From Paenibacillus humicus NBRC 102415 (lineage in GTDB: Bacteria; Bacillota; Bacilli; Paenibacillales; Paenibacillaceae): a stretch of DNA of 42,658 nucleotides. This document shows, one piece after another, positions 6,627 to 15,111 of the stretch (within the stretch, counting starts at the first letter, position 1; every line of letters starts with the position of its first letter). Where the stretch lies: NCBI RefSeq assembly GCF_004000905.1, contig NZ_BIMD01000043.1, forward strand, positions 1-42,658, in the 5' to 3' direction. The notes below the pieces were generated by a model. The model was not told where the DNA came from and searched no databases. It saw only the letters and a program-made list of their open reading frames with translations. The position numbers were made by a program, and so were the translations under genes.

Positions 6627-9014
6627 TTGTCCAATCCTCTCAAGCGCAGCGCCAAGCTCCTTCTCGGCCTCGCGCTGTCAGCCGCTGCTCTTGCTGCACC
6701 GCTTACGGCTCCGACCGCTCACGCGGAGGAGGCGGCAGCCGATACGACGACGATCTCGCTGCTCGGCACCTCCGACATTCACGGCCGCTTCATGCCTTGG
6801 GATTACGCCCTGGACGGTCCCAACCCCGCGGGGAGCATGACCCAGCTGTACACGATGATCAAGAAGGTGCGCGCGGAGAATCCCAATACGATTCTGCTCG
6901 ACGCTGGAGACATGATCCAGGACAACTCGGCCGAGCTGTTCAACGACCAGCCGCAGTCTCCGATGATGGTCGCCATGAACGAAATGAACTATGACGCCTG
7001 GGTCATGGGCAACCATGAATTCAACTTCGGCCTCGACGTGCTGGCGAAAATTTCTTCCCAATTCCACGGCCAGCCGCTGGTCGGCAACATCTACAAGGAG
7101 AACGGCGAACGCTACATGCCGGCCTACACGATCATCGAGAGAGGCGGCGTGAAGATCGGCGTTGTCGGCATGAACACGCCTATGATCACGGAATTCGAGA
7201 AAGGAACCAACCATCTGGACGGCGTCGTCGTCAAGGATCCCGTGGAAGAGACAAAAAAAGCCATCGCCGAGCTCGACGGCAAGGTGGACGCCATCGTCGG
7301 CCTCATGCACATGGGCCTGGAGAATGAGAATGGCAAGCCCGGCACAGGCGTGAAGGACGTGGCCAATGCCAATCCGCAGCTCGCCGCCATTTTCGCCGGA
7401 CATATGCATACGCTCGTCGAATCCGAGACGGTGAACGGCGTCATCATCTCGGAGCCGAACAAGTACGGCTCCCATCTGTCCCGGATCGACCTTACGTTCG
7501 AGAAGCAGGGAGACAGGATGGTGCTGAAGGAAAAGCAGGCGTTCGCGCTTCCGGTGAAGGCGGCAGACGGCACGTTCGCCGTGTCCGACCCCGGCCTCGA
7601 AGGCAAGCTGCAGTCCTTCCATGAGTTCGCCCGGGCGGATGCAAACACCATCGTGGCCCAGCTGAAAGGGATGAACATGGTCCCGGCCGACGAGATCAAG
7701 GGCATTCCGGCCGTTCAGGTCCAGGAGACGCCGCTGTCGGACTTCTTCAGCGAAGTGATGCTCCATTACAGCAAGGCGGATGTCGTCGCCCATCAGATCG
7801 ACAACGACAAGGCGAAGCTCGACGTCGGCCCGATCAAGAAGAAGGACATCGCCTTCAACTATCAGTTCGCCCTCGGCGAAGTCACCGTCTACGAGGTGAC
7901 CGGCAAGGATCTGAAGGACTACATGGAGTGGGCGGCAGGCTACTTCAACTCCACCCGTCCGGGCGACGTCACGGTCAGCTTCGACAAGAAGCGGCGCGCC
8001 TCCAAATACAGCACGAACGATTTCTTCGGCGGCGTGACCTATGAGATCGACCTGACCGAGCCTTACGGCAGCCGAATCAAGAATCTGGCCGATCTCAAAG
8101 GCAACCCCATCCTGCCAGGCGATACGCTGAAACTAGGCATGAACGCCTACCGCATGGATGCTCTGAGAGCTCCTGGAGGAGCGCTTGCAGGCCGTACCTT
8201 CAAGCAGCTGTGGTCTTCCAAGGATGCGACCGCATTCGGCGAGGACAAGGGCACGATCCGCAACCTGTCCATTTCTTACCTGAAGGAAGTCCAGAACGGC
8301 GTGTATGAGCCGCAGCCGGCCCAGCATTGGAAAATCACCGGCGTCGATACGGCCGCTCCGGTCCGCGCCGACATCGTGGAGCTGATCAATGCCGGCATTT
8401 TGCCGGTTCCAGCGACGGATGACGGCAAGTATACGAATGTGGCCTCCATCAACGTCCGGGATGCCGTCAGCGCGGATGAAATCGCCCAGCTGTCCGCCAA
8501 AGCGGGCGTGAGCAAAGCTCTGTTCGAAGGGCTGAAAACCAAAGGCGAGTTCTATCAAAGCCTGAACAAAGCGCGGAAGGATGCCGCGAGTCCGGCTCCG
8601 ACCAACCCGCCTGTCGTTCCGTCCGTCTCGCCGACGCCTTCTCCGGTGAATCCCGCGACTCCGGCTCCGACGGCTACGGCGGCTCCTAGTCCGGCGACTC
8701 CGACTCCGACGGCTGCAGCGACTCCGGCTCCGACTCCGGCGGCTACAGCAGCTCCGGCTCCGAAACCTCCACTTGCGGTAAAACCGGGCAAGCCGGCAAC
8801 GGTGAAGCCCGTCCCATCACTTCAGAAGAAAGCCAAGGTGACCGCCGCTTTCCTGAACGTGCGCGCCCAGGCGTCCTCGAAGGCGAAGATTTTGGCCACG
8901 GTGCCAAAAGGTACGGTGTTCACCGTTACGGGCTGGAAGCAGGGCTGGATCGAGGTAAGCTACAAAGGAAACAAAGCTTTCGTATACGGCAAGTACGTCG
9001 CCGTCATCAAGTAA
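6627..9014 (+). CDS. Secreted 5'-nucleotidase / 2',3'-cyclic phosphodiesterase with SH3b tail
   Basis: A 795-residue exported metallophosphoesterase (UshA/YfkN type). The TTG start at 6627 has AGGAGAG ten bases upstream. A Sec signal ends in AHA at residues 31-33. The catalytic domain shows D50/H52 in TSDIHGRF, D95 in DAGDMIQ, N129-H130-E131 in GNHEFNFG and H259/H261 in GHMH, the two-metal site. The 5'-nucleotidase C-terminal substrate domain spans about 355-545. A Pro/Thr/Ala-rich linker follows (about 654-731) and then a bacterial SH3 domain (733-795) with FLNVRAQASSKAKIL, probably for wall binding. No LPXTG motif is present. It would release nucleosides and phosphate outside the cell. Single gene with its own terminator. 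Confidence 0.93.
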   Translation: MSNPLKRSAKLLLGLALSAAALAAPLTAPTAHAEEAAADTTTISLLGTSDIHGRFMPWDYALDGPNPAGSMTQLYTMIKKVRAENPNTILLDAGDMIQDNSAELFNDQPQSPMMVAMNEMNYDAWVMGNHEFNFGLDVLAKISSQFHGQPLVGNIYKENGERYMPAYTIIERGGVKIGVVGMNTPMITEFEKGTNHLDGVVVKDPVEETKKAIAELDGKVDAIVGLMHMGLENENGKPGTGVKDVANANPQLAAIFAGHMHTLVESETVNGVIISEPNKYGSHLSRIDLTFEKQGDRMVLKEKQAFALPVKAADGTFAVSDPGLEGKLQSFHEFARADANTIVAQLKGMNMVPADEIKGIPAVQVQETPLSDFFSEVMLHYSKADVVAHQIDNDKAKLDVGPIKKKDIAFNYQFALGEVTVYEVTGKDLKDYMEWAAGYFNSTRPGDVTVSFDKKRRASKYSTNDFFGGVTYEIDLTEPYGSRIKNLADLKGNPILPGDTLKLGMNAYRMDALRAPGGALAGRTFKQLWSSKDATAFGEDKGTIRNLSISYLKEVQNGVYEPQPAQHWKITGVDTAAPVRADIVELINAGILPVPATDDGKYTNVASINVRDAVSADEIAQLSAKAGVSKALFEGLKTKGEFYQSLNKARKDAASPAPTNPPVVPSVSPTPSPVNPATPAPTATAAPSPATPTPTAAATPAPTPAATAAPAPKPPLAVKPGKPATVKPVPSLQKKAKVTAAFLNVRAQASSKAKILATVPKGTVFTVTGWKQGWIEVSYKGNKAFVYGKYVAVIK

Positions 9015-9027
9015 ATCGGTAGGATTC

Positions 9028-9057
9028 AAAAAGGCTGCCCTAGGGGGCAGCCTTTTC
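9028..9057 (+). terminator. Intrinsic terminator of the 5'-nucleotidase gene
   Basis: AAAAGGCTGCCC pairs with GGGCAGCCTTTT around a four- to five-base loop, followed by TCTC. It starts 14 bases after the stop codon. Confidence 0.9.
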
Positions 9058-9191
9058 TCATGCAAGGAGGGTCTATCCGCGACGATCACAGCCTGCAAAA
9101 CGCATGGAAGGAACTTGCCTTTCAAGCAATCCATCTTCCGGGCGCTTATCTCTGCCTCAGCCGCTCTAGGCATAAGCCAATAGCCGTTACC

Positions 9192-9374
9192 TTATCCATC
9201 GCCGCTGCTTGACCATGAGCGGCTTCAATCGCATCTCCCGCTATATCGGTGAATATGTGGATAAACCCGTTCATAAACTCGCCGTCTCGAATATCCACAT
9301 GTGGATATCTCCTTAACTCAAGCTACCTCTCTTATCCACAGCCGGACTCTGGTTGGATTCCATCGCCATCCACA
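9192..9374. promoter_or_regulatory. DnaA-box cluster
   Basis: Two perfect DnaA boxes are present: TGTGGATAA at 9256-9264 (reverse) and TTATCCACA at 9332-9340 (forward). ATATCCACA (9291-9299) and TGTGGATAT (9300-9308), each eight of nine, form a back-to-back pair. Weaker copies stand at 9192-9200 (TTATCCATC) and 9366-9374 (CCATCCACA). No gene is visible in 9058-9464. The density is far above chance, and the place, close to htrA in the oriC-proximal region, resembles DnaA-box clusters outside oriC in Bacillus subtilis. It probably titrates DnaA rather than firing replication, as no clear unwinding region or dnaA/dnaN is beside it. Confidence 0.75.
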
Positions 9375-9464
9375 GAAAAAAGCCTCTCTCCCGCCTGGGG
9401 AAAGAAGCTCTTCGGAACGTCCCGCCCTGCCGGCAGTCCGTGCGGCCTTACAATCTCATCCGGA

Positions 9465-9632
9465 TTATACGATCAAGAATTCCGCTTTCTCTTCGCACAA
9501 GTCACATTTCACCGGCGGGTCCCAATTCGCAAAATGCGTTTCATTCAGATTCACCATATCCGGCGCATCCTCGTACTCATCCACGAACTTGTCCAAAGCC
9601 AGCTCAATATGCTCCTTGCACACGCAATACAT
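9465..9632 (-). CDS. Small CxxH/CxxC zinc-binding protein
   Basis: A 55-residue protein starting MYCVCKEHIELALDKF, with C5-x2-H8 near the N-terminus and C43-x2-C46 (KCDLCEEK) near the C-terminus: four ligands for one zinc. This matches the short CxxH/CxxC protein family found beside htrA and rlmH in Paenibacillaceae; its function is unknown. GGGGTAGG lies about eight bases before the ATG. A TACAAT -10 at 9688-9683 with TTGAAT further upstream could be its own promoter, since a terminator separates it from htrA. It ends in a region full of DnaA boxes. Confidence 0.8.
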   Translation of the reverse strand: MYCVCKEHIELALDKFVDEYEDAPDMVNLNETHFANWDPPVKCDLCEEKAEFLIV

Positions 9633-9730
9633 TCGATGACCTACCCCGCTTCGTATCTTGTAAGTTTACCTTCGTCCCTACCATTGTACCACATCCCCGG
9701 CAGAGGCATTCAATCCCCTGCTTCCGGGAA

Positions 9731-9768
9731 ATAAAAGAAAATCCGGCCTGCAGGCTGCAAGCCGGATC
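9731..9768 (-). terminator. Intrinsic terminator of htrA
   Basis: On the minus strand ATCCGGCTTGCA pairs with TGCAGGCCGGAT around a three-base loop, followed by TTTCTTTT. It lies 30 bases after the htrA stop. Confidence 0.85.
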
Positions 9769-9798
9769 GATCCCACGTTCTCTATCGCTCCAATCACG

Positions 9799-11172
9799 CT
9801 ACTCGTCGTCGTCCGCCTTGTCCTGGAGCTTGAACGTGACGCTCTCCTGCTTGGAGTCGCGATAGAACGTCACCTTGATCTTGTCGCCGATCTGCTTCTT
9901 GCCGTACAGGTACTTGCGCAGCTCCATCGTGCTGCTGATCGGCTGATCGTCCAGCTGCACGATGACGTCGTTGAACTGCAGCCCCGCATCCAGGGCGGGA
10001 CCGACCGATTCCAGGACGATGACGCCCTTTTTCACCTCGGCGGGAAGCTTCGGACCGGAGCCCTCTGCCTCGCCGTCCGATCCCTGCGCGGAGCCTTTGC
10101 TGCCCGGCAGGCTCTGCTGTGCGAAGTAGGAAGCCAGATCCAGCGTGTAGACGCCGAGATACGGACGCGGAACCTTGCCGCTTGCCATCAGCTGGTCGAC
10201 GATCGGAATGACGTTGTTGACCGGAATCGCGAAACCGACCCCTTCAACCCCGACATCCGCGATCTTCATGCTGTTGATGCCGATTACTTTGCCCTGCATG
10301 TCGATGAGCGGACCGCCGCTGTTGCCCTGATTGATGGAAGCATCGGTCTGGATGACCTCCTGCTCCCAATCGTAGTTGCCGTCCTGGCTCAGCGAGACGG
10401 GAATGATCTGCTTCGTCTTGCTGACGATGCCCATGGACAGGGAGTCGCCGAGGCCGAGGGGGTTGCCGATCGCCATGACCATCTCTCCGGACTGGAGCTT
10501 GGAGGAATCGCCGAGCTCCGCCACGATGTCGATGCCCTTGCCGTCGATCTCCAGCACAGCCAGATCCGTAATGTAGTCGCTGCCCACCAGCTTGGCGGGA
10601 CGCGATTCGCCGTTGATACGGACGGCCTTCAACGCCGATGCGCCTTCCACGACGTGGTTGTTCGTGATGATGTACGCCTTGCCGTCCTTCTTGGCGAAGA
10701 TGACGCCGCTGCCGACGCTGGCCGGCTGCAGCTCGCCTTCCGGCGCGTCCTCTGCCTGGCCTTCCGGCGTATCCGGCTGCATCGCGCTGCCCCCGTCTGC
10801 ATTGTCCGCAGACCCGCTGCCGCTCTGGCTGCGGTCGGGAGCCGCCTGCTCGTTGACGATGCTGACGACGGCCGGACGCACCTTGGCGGATGCGGCGACG
10901 GTCTGCTGGATCGCGTCGCCGGGAGCGACCAGTCCGGCCGCTGGCGGCGATGCCGCTTCGCTGACGGCGGCAGCCTGAGTGCCGCCGCTGCCGATGGCAA
11001 GCGTCAGCACCAGGACGATGACGGCCCCGCTGGCGGCCGATACGGCGACGAGCCGGCCCGCTCCCCAGCTTCTGCGGCTGCGCAGCGGGAACCCGGAGAT
11101 TGGCTTGCGGTTTTTTTTGCTTGTGCGCCGGGATACTGCTGTCGAATAAAACTCATCGTCGAACAATCCCAC
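9799..11172 (-). CDS. htrA: Membrane-anchored HtrA/DegP-type serine protease
   Basis: About 457 residues from GTG 11172, preferred over the ATG at 11202 because GGAGGAG stands nine bases before it. A basic cytoplasmic tail, a membrane segment (about 42-60) and an Ala/Gly/Ser/Asp-rich spacer precede the trypsin-like domain. The catalytic triad is H173 (ITNNHVVEG), D203 (DYITDLAVLEID) and S285 (NQGNSGGPL). One PDZ domain (about 340-445) ends the protein. A second low-complexity patch, GSDGEAEGSGP, is inserted at the start of the PDZ region. It degrades or refolds damaged exported proteins at the outer face of the membrane. The position after walJ corresponds to yycK/htrC of Bacillus. Confidence 0.93.
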   Translation of the reverse strand: MGLFDDEFYSTAVSRRTSKKNRKPISGFPLRSRRSWGAGRLVAVSAASGAVIVLVLTLAIGSGGTQAAAVSEAASPPAAGLVAPGDAIQQTVAASAKVRPAVVSIVNEQAAPDRSQSGSGSADNADGGSAMQPDTPEGQAEDAPEGELQPASVGSGVIFAKKDGKAYIITNNHVVEGASALKAVRINGESRPAKLVGSDYITDLAVLEIDGKGIDIVAELGDSSKLQSGEMVMAIGNPLGLGDSLSMGIVSKTKQIIPVSLSQDGNYDWEQEVIQTDASINQGNSGGPLIDMQGKVIGINSMKIADVGVEGVGFAIPVNNVIPIVDQLMASGKVPRPYLGVYTLDLASYFAQQSLPGSKGSAQGSDGEAEGSGPKLPAEVKKGVIVLESVGPALDAGLQFNDVIVQLDDQPISSTMELRKYLYGKKQIGDKIKVTFYRDSKQESVTFKLQDKADDDE

Positions 11173-11403
11173 TGTAACCCGCTCCTCCCGTGATATGCGC
11201 ACGCGGTAACTGCCATATAGTTAAGCATACGTGCCTGCCTGATTTTCAACTACAGGATGTTTTTTCTCTACTTGGAATGATTTCGGAAGATTCGTCTAGA
11301 ATAATAATAGAGAGCCGGTCTGCCTGTTACCTATTCAACGACCTCAAGGCACCGAATGTTGCAGGTCCGCTCCAATCTTGGTCAAAGGAAGAGTGATTCC
11401 GAC

Positions 11404-11655
11404 ATGGATATCAAGCTTGTTCAACCGCCGGCTGGAGTCCCTAACGCCTGGGACCAGGTAACCCTGCACGCCAAGATGGGAGATCTGGCCGACAACCAGT
11501 ACCGCACCCTCCTCGCGCTGAGCGCCATGCTGGAGCTGCTCGTCGAGAAGGGCCTGCTTACCCGGCAGGAGCTGGAGGCCAAGTCGGCTCAGCTGGAAGC
11601 CGCGGACAACGAGCCGCTCAAAGCGCTTTCCGCTTTATTTGATCCCATGGAGTAG
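11404..11655 (+). CDS. Small helical protein of unknown function
   Basis: An 83-residue protein starting MDIKLVQPPAGVPNAWDQVT and continuing with helices, including LLALSAMLELLVEKGLLTRQELEAK. The second half slightly resembles the C-terminal LVEKGLLT-x-EEL segment of nitrile-hydratase beta-like proteins, but this is not enough to name it. The ATG at 11404 is preferred over 11356, with GGAAGAG about ten bases upstream. It lies alone on the plus strand between htrA and walJ. Its last 38 bases overlap the 3' end of walJ head-on. Confidence 0.7.
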   Translation: MDIKLVQPPAGVPNAWDQVTLHAKMGDLADNQYRTLLALSAMLELLVEKGLLTRQELEAKSAQLEAADNEPLKALSALFDPME

Positions 11656-12430
11656 GCTGGTCGGGATACGTTCCGCGCAGCGGATGCTCGTCCTGCCGGA
11701 AGAAATGTCCCTTGTCCTCCATGACCTGGTTGACCGTCAGCCTGGCCAGGTCCGGCATGTTGTGGTTCAAGCTGAGATGAGCCAGGTATACCCGCCTCGT
11801 CCGGTCCGTCATGAGCTCGCACAGCGCCTCTCCGGCGGCCTCGTTGGACAAATGGCCGATATCGCTGAGAATCCGGCGCTTGATGTTCCATGGGTACCGG
11901 CCCATGCGCAGCATCTCCGGATCATGGTTCGATTCCAGGACGAGCACGTCGGAATCGATGATGTTGCGGCGGACGATGTCGCTGACATAACCGAGGTCCG
12001 TCGCCAGACTGAGCTTGTAGCCGTCATCCGTGAACGTATAGCCGACCGGCTCGGCCGCGTCGTGGGAGATCGGATACGAGCGCACTCCCATGCTGCCGAA
12101 CCGGATCTCCTCGCCGGTGCCCATCACGATGCGCCTCTCTTGCGGGACGTTGCCCGCATGCCGCTCCAGAGCCGCCCAGGTCGCCTCGTTGGCGTATACA
12201 GGCAGCTCATATTTGCGCGCCAGCGCGTTCAATCCCTTGATATGGTCCGAATGCTCGTGCGTGATCATCAGCGCGTCCACGTCATGCCCTGTCACGCCTT
12301 GAAGATACATGAGCTCCTCCAGCTTCTTGAGGCTGAGCCCCGCATCCACCATCACCGTCTTGTCCCCGCTCTGCACCAGCGTCGCATTGCCCGTCGAACC
12401 GCTCGCCAGCACAGTGAATCTGAATTCCAT
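11618..12430 (-). CDS. walJ: MBL-fold metallohydrolase WalJ (YycJ)
   Basis: A 270-residue metallo-beta-lactamase-fold hydrolase. The metal motif HEHSDH is at about 58-63, with further ligands in YPISHDAAEP (His about 123), LATDLG and the C-terminal AHLSLNHN. Length and order fit WalJ/YycJ, a DNA exonuclease-like member of the family linked to the WalRK system and to coordination of replication with division. The last gene of the walRK cluster here, 297 bases from yycI. A TACAAT box preceded by TG (12559-12554) offers a separate promoter. Its end overlaps the convergent small gene by 38 bases. Confidence 0.92.
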   Translation of the reverse strand: MEFRFTVLASGSTGNATLVQSGDKTVMVDAGLSLKKLEELMYLQGVTGHDVDALMITHEHSDHIKGLNALARKYELPVYANEATWAALERHAGNVPQERRIVMGTGEEIRFGSMGVRSYPISHDAAEPVGYTFTDDGYKLSLATDLGYVSDIVRRNIIDSDVLVLESNHDPEMLRMGRYPWNIKRRILSDIGHLSNEAAGEALCELMTDRTRRVYLAHLSLNHNMPDLARLTVNQVMEDKGHFFRQDEHPLRGTYPDQPTPWDQIKRKAL

Positions 12431-12727
12431 TCCGCATGTTCCTTCCTTACGCTCCAGGCGTTGCTCCTGCAGGCCTATCCGCTCTATCGCATGAAGCAGA
12501 CGGCCTCATGCCGCTGCAGAGCCTCTCGGCTCGCCATTTCACTATGAAAACCTATTGTACCATACCAATGACGGCATGCCTTTCCAAGGAAAAGAAAATT
12601 CCGGCCGAAAGGAATGTGCGTCCCGGCGAAAGCCCCTTGGCCTCCCATGCTTCGCGGGATGCCGGTCCTCGTGCCGCGGCCGCCGTTGGCGCCAGCCATA
12701 ACGCCTTGTCCAGAGGCGGCCGCCTCT
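12431..12727. other. Spacer between yycI and walJ
   Basis: 297 bases with no plausible gene. It contains the possible walJ -10 (TACAAT with an extended TG, 12559-12554 on the minus strand). A short GC-rich palindrome, GAGGCGGCCGCCTC, lies just after the yycI stop and lacks a T run, so it is not a clear terminator. Confidence 0.5.
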
Positions 12728-13540
12728 CTATTTGCCGGTGCCCGGCGAGGAAGGCGGCTGCGGCTGAGCCGCGTCCGTCAGCACCTCTCCGCTGTACGCC
12801 TGAAGGTAGATGACGCTGCCGTCCTCCATCAGAATTCTCCAGGACGGCGTGGATACCTGCGTCTCGGAGTCGAACAGCTGGCCTTCCTTGTAGCCGAGCC
12901 GAATTTCCTTGATGACGGCATGCTCGGGAACGTAGCGCTCGATGATTTCCGTGCGGATGACCTTGGAGGCGGGCAGGACGGACTGCGGCGGGCTCTGCTG
13001 CTCCGAGGGGAGCAGCTCGATCCGCTGCTGCCGGTAGCCGGTAATCCGCTGATTGCTGTAATAGAGCTCCAGCCGGACGTTGAACATCGGCCTTCCTTCC
13101 GCCATCCGGTACAGCACGAACTTGCGGTCGTCATATACCGCCGTGTCCAGATCGTATTTGCCGATTTCGGGAATGACGCCTCCCAGAGCCTTGCTCAGCT
13201 CCTTGGGGTCGAACACGACGCGGCTGTCTACGGGGGTCTGAAGCTCCGTGATCTCGCCGCCCTGCGCCTCTCCCCCAGAGGCGTCTCCATTCTGCTCGTC
13301 CGCATCCATGTCTACATAACGATAGGTCAGGTTTTGCAGCTCCGGCGTTTCCTTCGGAATGCCGCCTGTCAGCTCGATGCCTTTGCTCTTCATCGCTGCC
13401 AGCGTGTCGGGGGACAATCCAGCCACCGTATTGTTCGGCTGCAGCCGCTCGCGCACATCCATCCAGAGCTGATAGCCGAGCAGCATGTTAAGCAGCAGAA
13501 AAGCTAGAATCAGAACGCTTTTCGCCCTTCCCCAATCCAT
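12728..13540 (-). CDS. yycI: WalRK regulatory membrane protein YycI
   Basis: A 270-residue protein with one N-terminal membrane anchor (about 8-27) and an extracytoplasmic domain containing YRVDMDADEQ-like and FVLYRMAEGRPMFNVRLELYYSNQRITGYRQ segments, ending QAYSGEVL before a Pro-rich tail. Size, topology and place directly after yycH identify it. With YycH it binds the WalK membrane region and adjusts its activity. The ATG overlaps the yycH stop. Confidence 0.92.
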   Translation of the reverse strand: MDWGRAKSVLILAFLLLNMLLGYQLWMDVRERLQPNNTVAGLSPDTLAAMKSKGIELTGGIPKETPELQNLTYRYVDMDADEQNGDASGGEAQGGEITELQTPVDSRVVFDPKELSKALGGVIPEIGKYDLDTAVYDDRKFVLYRMAEGRPMFNVRLELYYSNQRITGYRQQRIELLPSEQQSPPQSVLPASKVIRTEIIERYVPEHAVIKEIRLGYKEGQLFDSETQVSTPSWRILMEDGSVIYLQAYSGEVLTDAAQPQPPSSPGTGK

Positions 13541-15111
13541 CAGCCGCTTCCCCCTTTCCCGGCGCCGGCAGCGGGATCCGCGGCCGCGCCGCCATCAGCG
13601 GTGCTGCCGCTTGCCAGCGGACCCTGGAGCCCTTCGGAGCCGCCCGGGGATGGCGTCGGGCTGGGGGTCGGCGTCGGCGCAGCCGCCGAGAGATCGGTTC
13701 TCGTTAGATCCGATCCGTCGTAGCTCTCCGCGAGCGGCCCGATCAGCGTCTGCTCCGTGCCGTCCTTGAGACGGACGGCCCACACCGGGGTGAACCGGAT
13801 GCTGCCTTCATCGGCTCGATACGCCTTCACCGCCGGGTACAAGGAACGAATCTCCGAACGGCGCTCATACCCCGAGATCGCGGCCTCCAGCGAGCTTCCG
13901 CCGGGCAGCCAGCGCACCGCCTTGCGTGTCGGCGAGCCGCTGAGGGTGATCAGCGAGCGCTCATAAGCGGTGACATTCCCTTGCTGGACCGTCAGTTGAA
14001 TATAGCCGAAGCGGAACTCCGGCGACGGAACGATCGGCAGAATCCGGTTCTCCCCGAAACGGAAGTACTGGCGGAACAGCAGGAAATGCTGATCCGCTCC
14101 GGCGCTTGAGCCGTTCGCCGCGCCGCTACCGCCCGGCTGAGGCGTGCGGTCCGGCCTTCGGGGCTCGGTCATCCCCTCGAGCTGATGCAGGCCGTCCCAG
14201 CCGCCATGCTGGTTGACGAACAGCACCGAGCTTGAGATGCTGCCGGCCGGAGTCGTCCGGCTTGCGCCCGTCCCGGCTCCGCTGAGCGGCGCGGCCGGAT
14301 CCGTATAGCTGATCCACTGCCCGTCCTGCTCGACCTGCAGCGTCCGCTTGCCGTCCGTATACACCTGCGAGCCCGTCCGGTCTTTGCGGCTGCGCGTCAT
14401 GCCGGGGTCGAAGAACAGATTGCGCTGCAGCAGATCCGGTGAGTACGTCTGGTAATTCGTCTCCGCCTCGGCCGCTTCAACCGGCTGCTGCGGCAGGTAG
14501 ACGCCGTAGATATTAGGCTTGTAGGGAGTCCAATATTCGCCGAGGCCGACATCATCCTCCACATCCCGCACGGTCAAGTCGGCTTGAGTCGCCTCATACG
14601 CTGCGCTGCCGTCGGTGCTGAAGAAGAACGTCCTCACTTCCTCGCTGCCGGCGCTGCGGAAGATCCAGATCCGGTCGATCGTGTCCGACTGGAAGGTGCC
14701 GTCGCTGCTTTCCAGCTGAAGCATGCGCGAGAGCAGCTGAACCGGAAGCCCGCTGCCGAGCCTCAGCTCGATGCCGAGGTTGCGGTCGCGGATTTCCAGC
14801 CAGTTCACGATCTCGGCGCTCGTCCGCTGGAAGCCGCCGAACTGGCGGCCCTTCAATTTGCTCATGATCAGGCTGTAGAAAGGGAGATCGCCCGGATTGA
14901 GCACCGTATGGTTGCCGTTGCCGAAATGCAGGATCATCTGCTCAGGGAACAGCACGTCCTCGGTTTTGCTTTCCGGTCCCATCTGCTCCGTATTGACGTA
15001 GTTCTGCGGCGTCCGCACGGCAGTTCCCGGCACGCTGTAGGAAAGCATGTAGCTCTGGACGAGGCTGAGCACGACAAGCACGGCAAGCATCCATGTTTTG
15101 GCTCTTTCCAT
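13540..15111 (-). CDS. yycH: WalRK regulatory membrane protein YycH
   Basis: A 523-residue protein with a short cytoplasmic start, one membrane anchor (about 7-26) and a large extracytoplasmic part. It is longer than the Bacillus protein. The extra length includes a Ser/Gly/Pro-rich patch near 335-345 and a C-terminal low-complexity tail (about 485-523) of alternating Pro/Thr/Ser and Gly/Ala. The start overlaps the walK stop by one base. It partners YycI in restraining or tuning WalK. Confidence 0.9.
   Translation of the reverse strand: MERAKTWMLAVLVVLSLVQSYMLSYSVPGTAVRTPQNYVNTEQMGPESKTEDVLFPEQMILHFGNGNHTVLNPGDLPFYSLIMSKLKGRQFGGFQRTSAEIVNWLEIRDRNLGIELRLGSGLPVQLLSRMLQLESSDGTFQSDTIDRIWIFRSAGSEEVRTFFFSTDGSAAYEATQADLTVRDVEDDVGLGEYWTPYKPNIYGVYLPQQPVEAAEAETNYQTYSPDLLQRNLFFDPGMTRSRKDRTGSQVYTDGKRTLQVEQDGQWISYTDPAAPLSGAGTGASRTTPAGSISSSVLFVNQHGGWDGLHQLEGMTEPRRPDRTPQPGGSGAANGSSAGADQHFLLFRQYFRFGENRILPIVPSPEFRFGYIQLTVQQGNVTAYERSLITLSGSPTRKAVRWLPGGSSLEAAISGYERRSEIRSLYPAVKAYRADEGSIRFTPVWAVRLKDGTEQTLIGPLAESYDGSDLTRTDLSAAAPTPTPSPTPSPGGSEGLQGPLASGSTADGGAAADPAAGAGKGGSG

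Noticed and set aside
9192-9374. Chromosomal origin oriC
   Set aside because: DnaA boxes are present but dnaA, dnaN and an AT-rich unwinding region are not. The surrounding genes are those normally found some distance from oriC.
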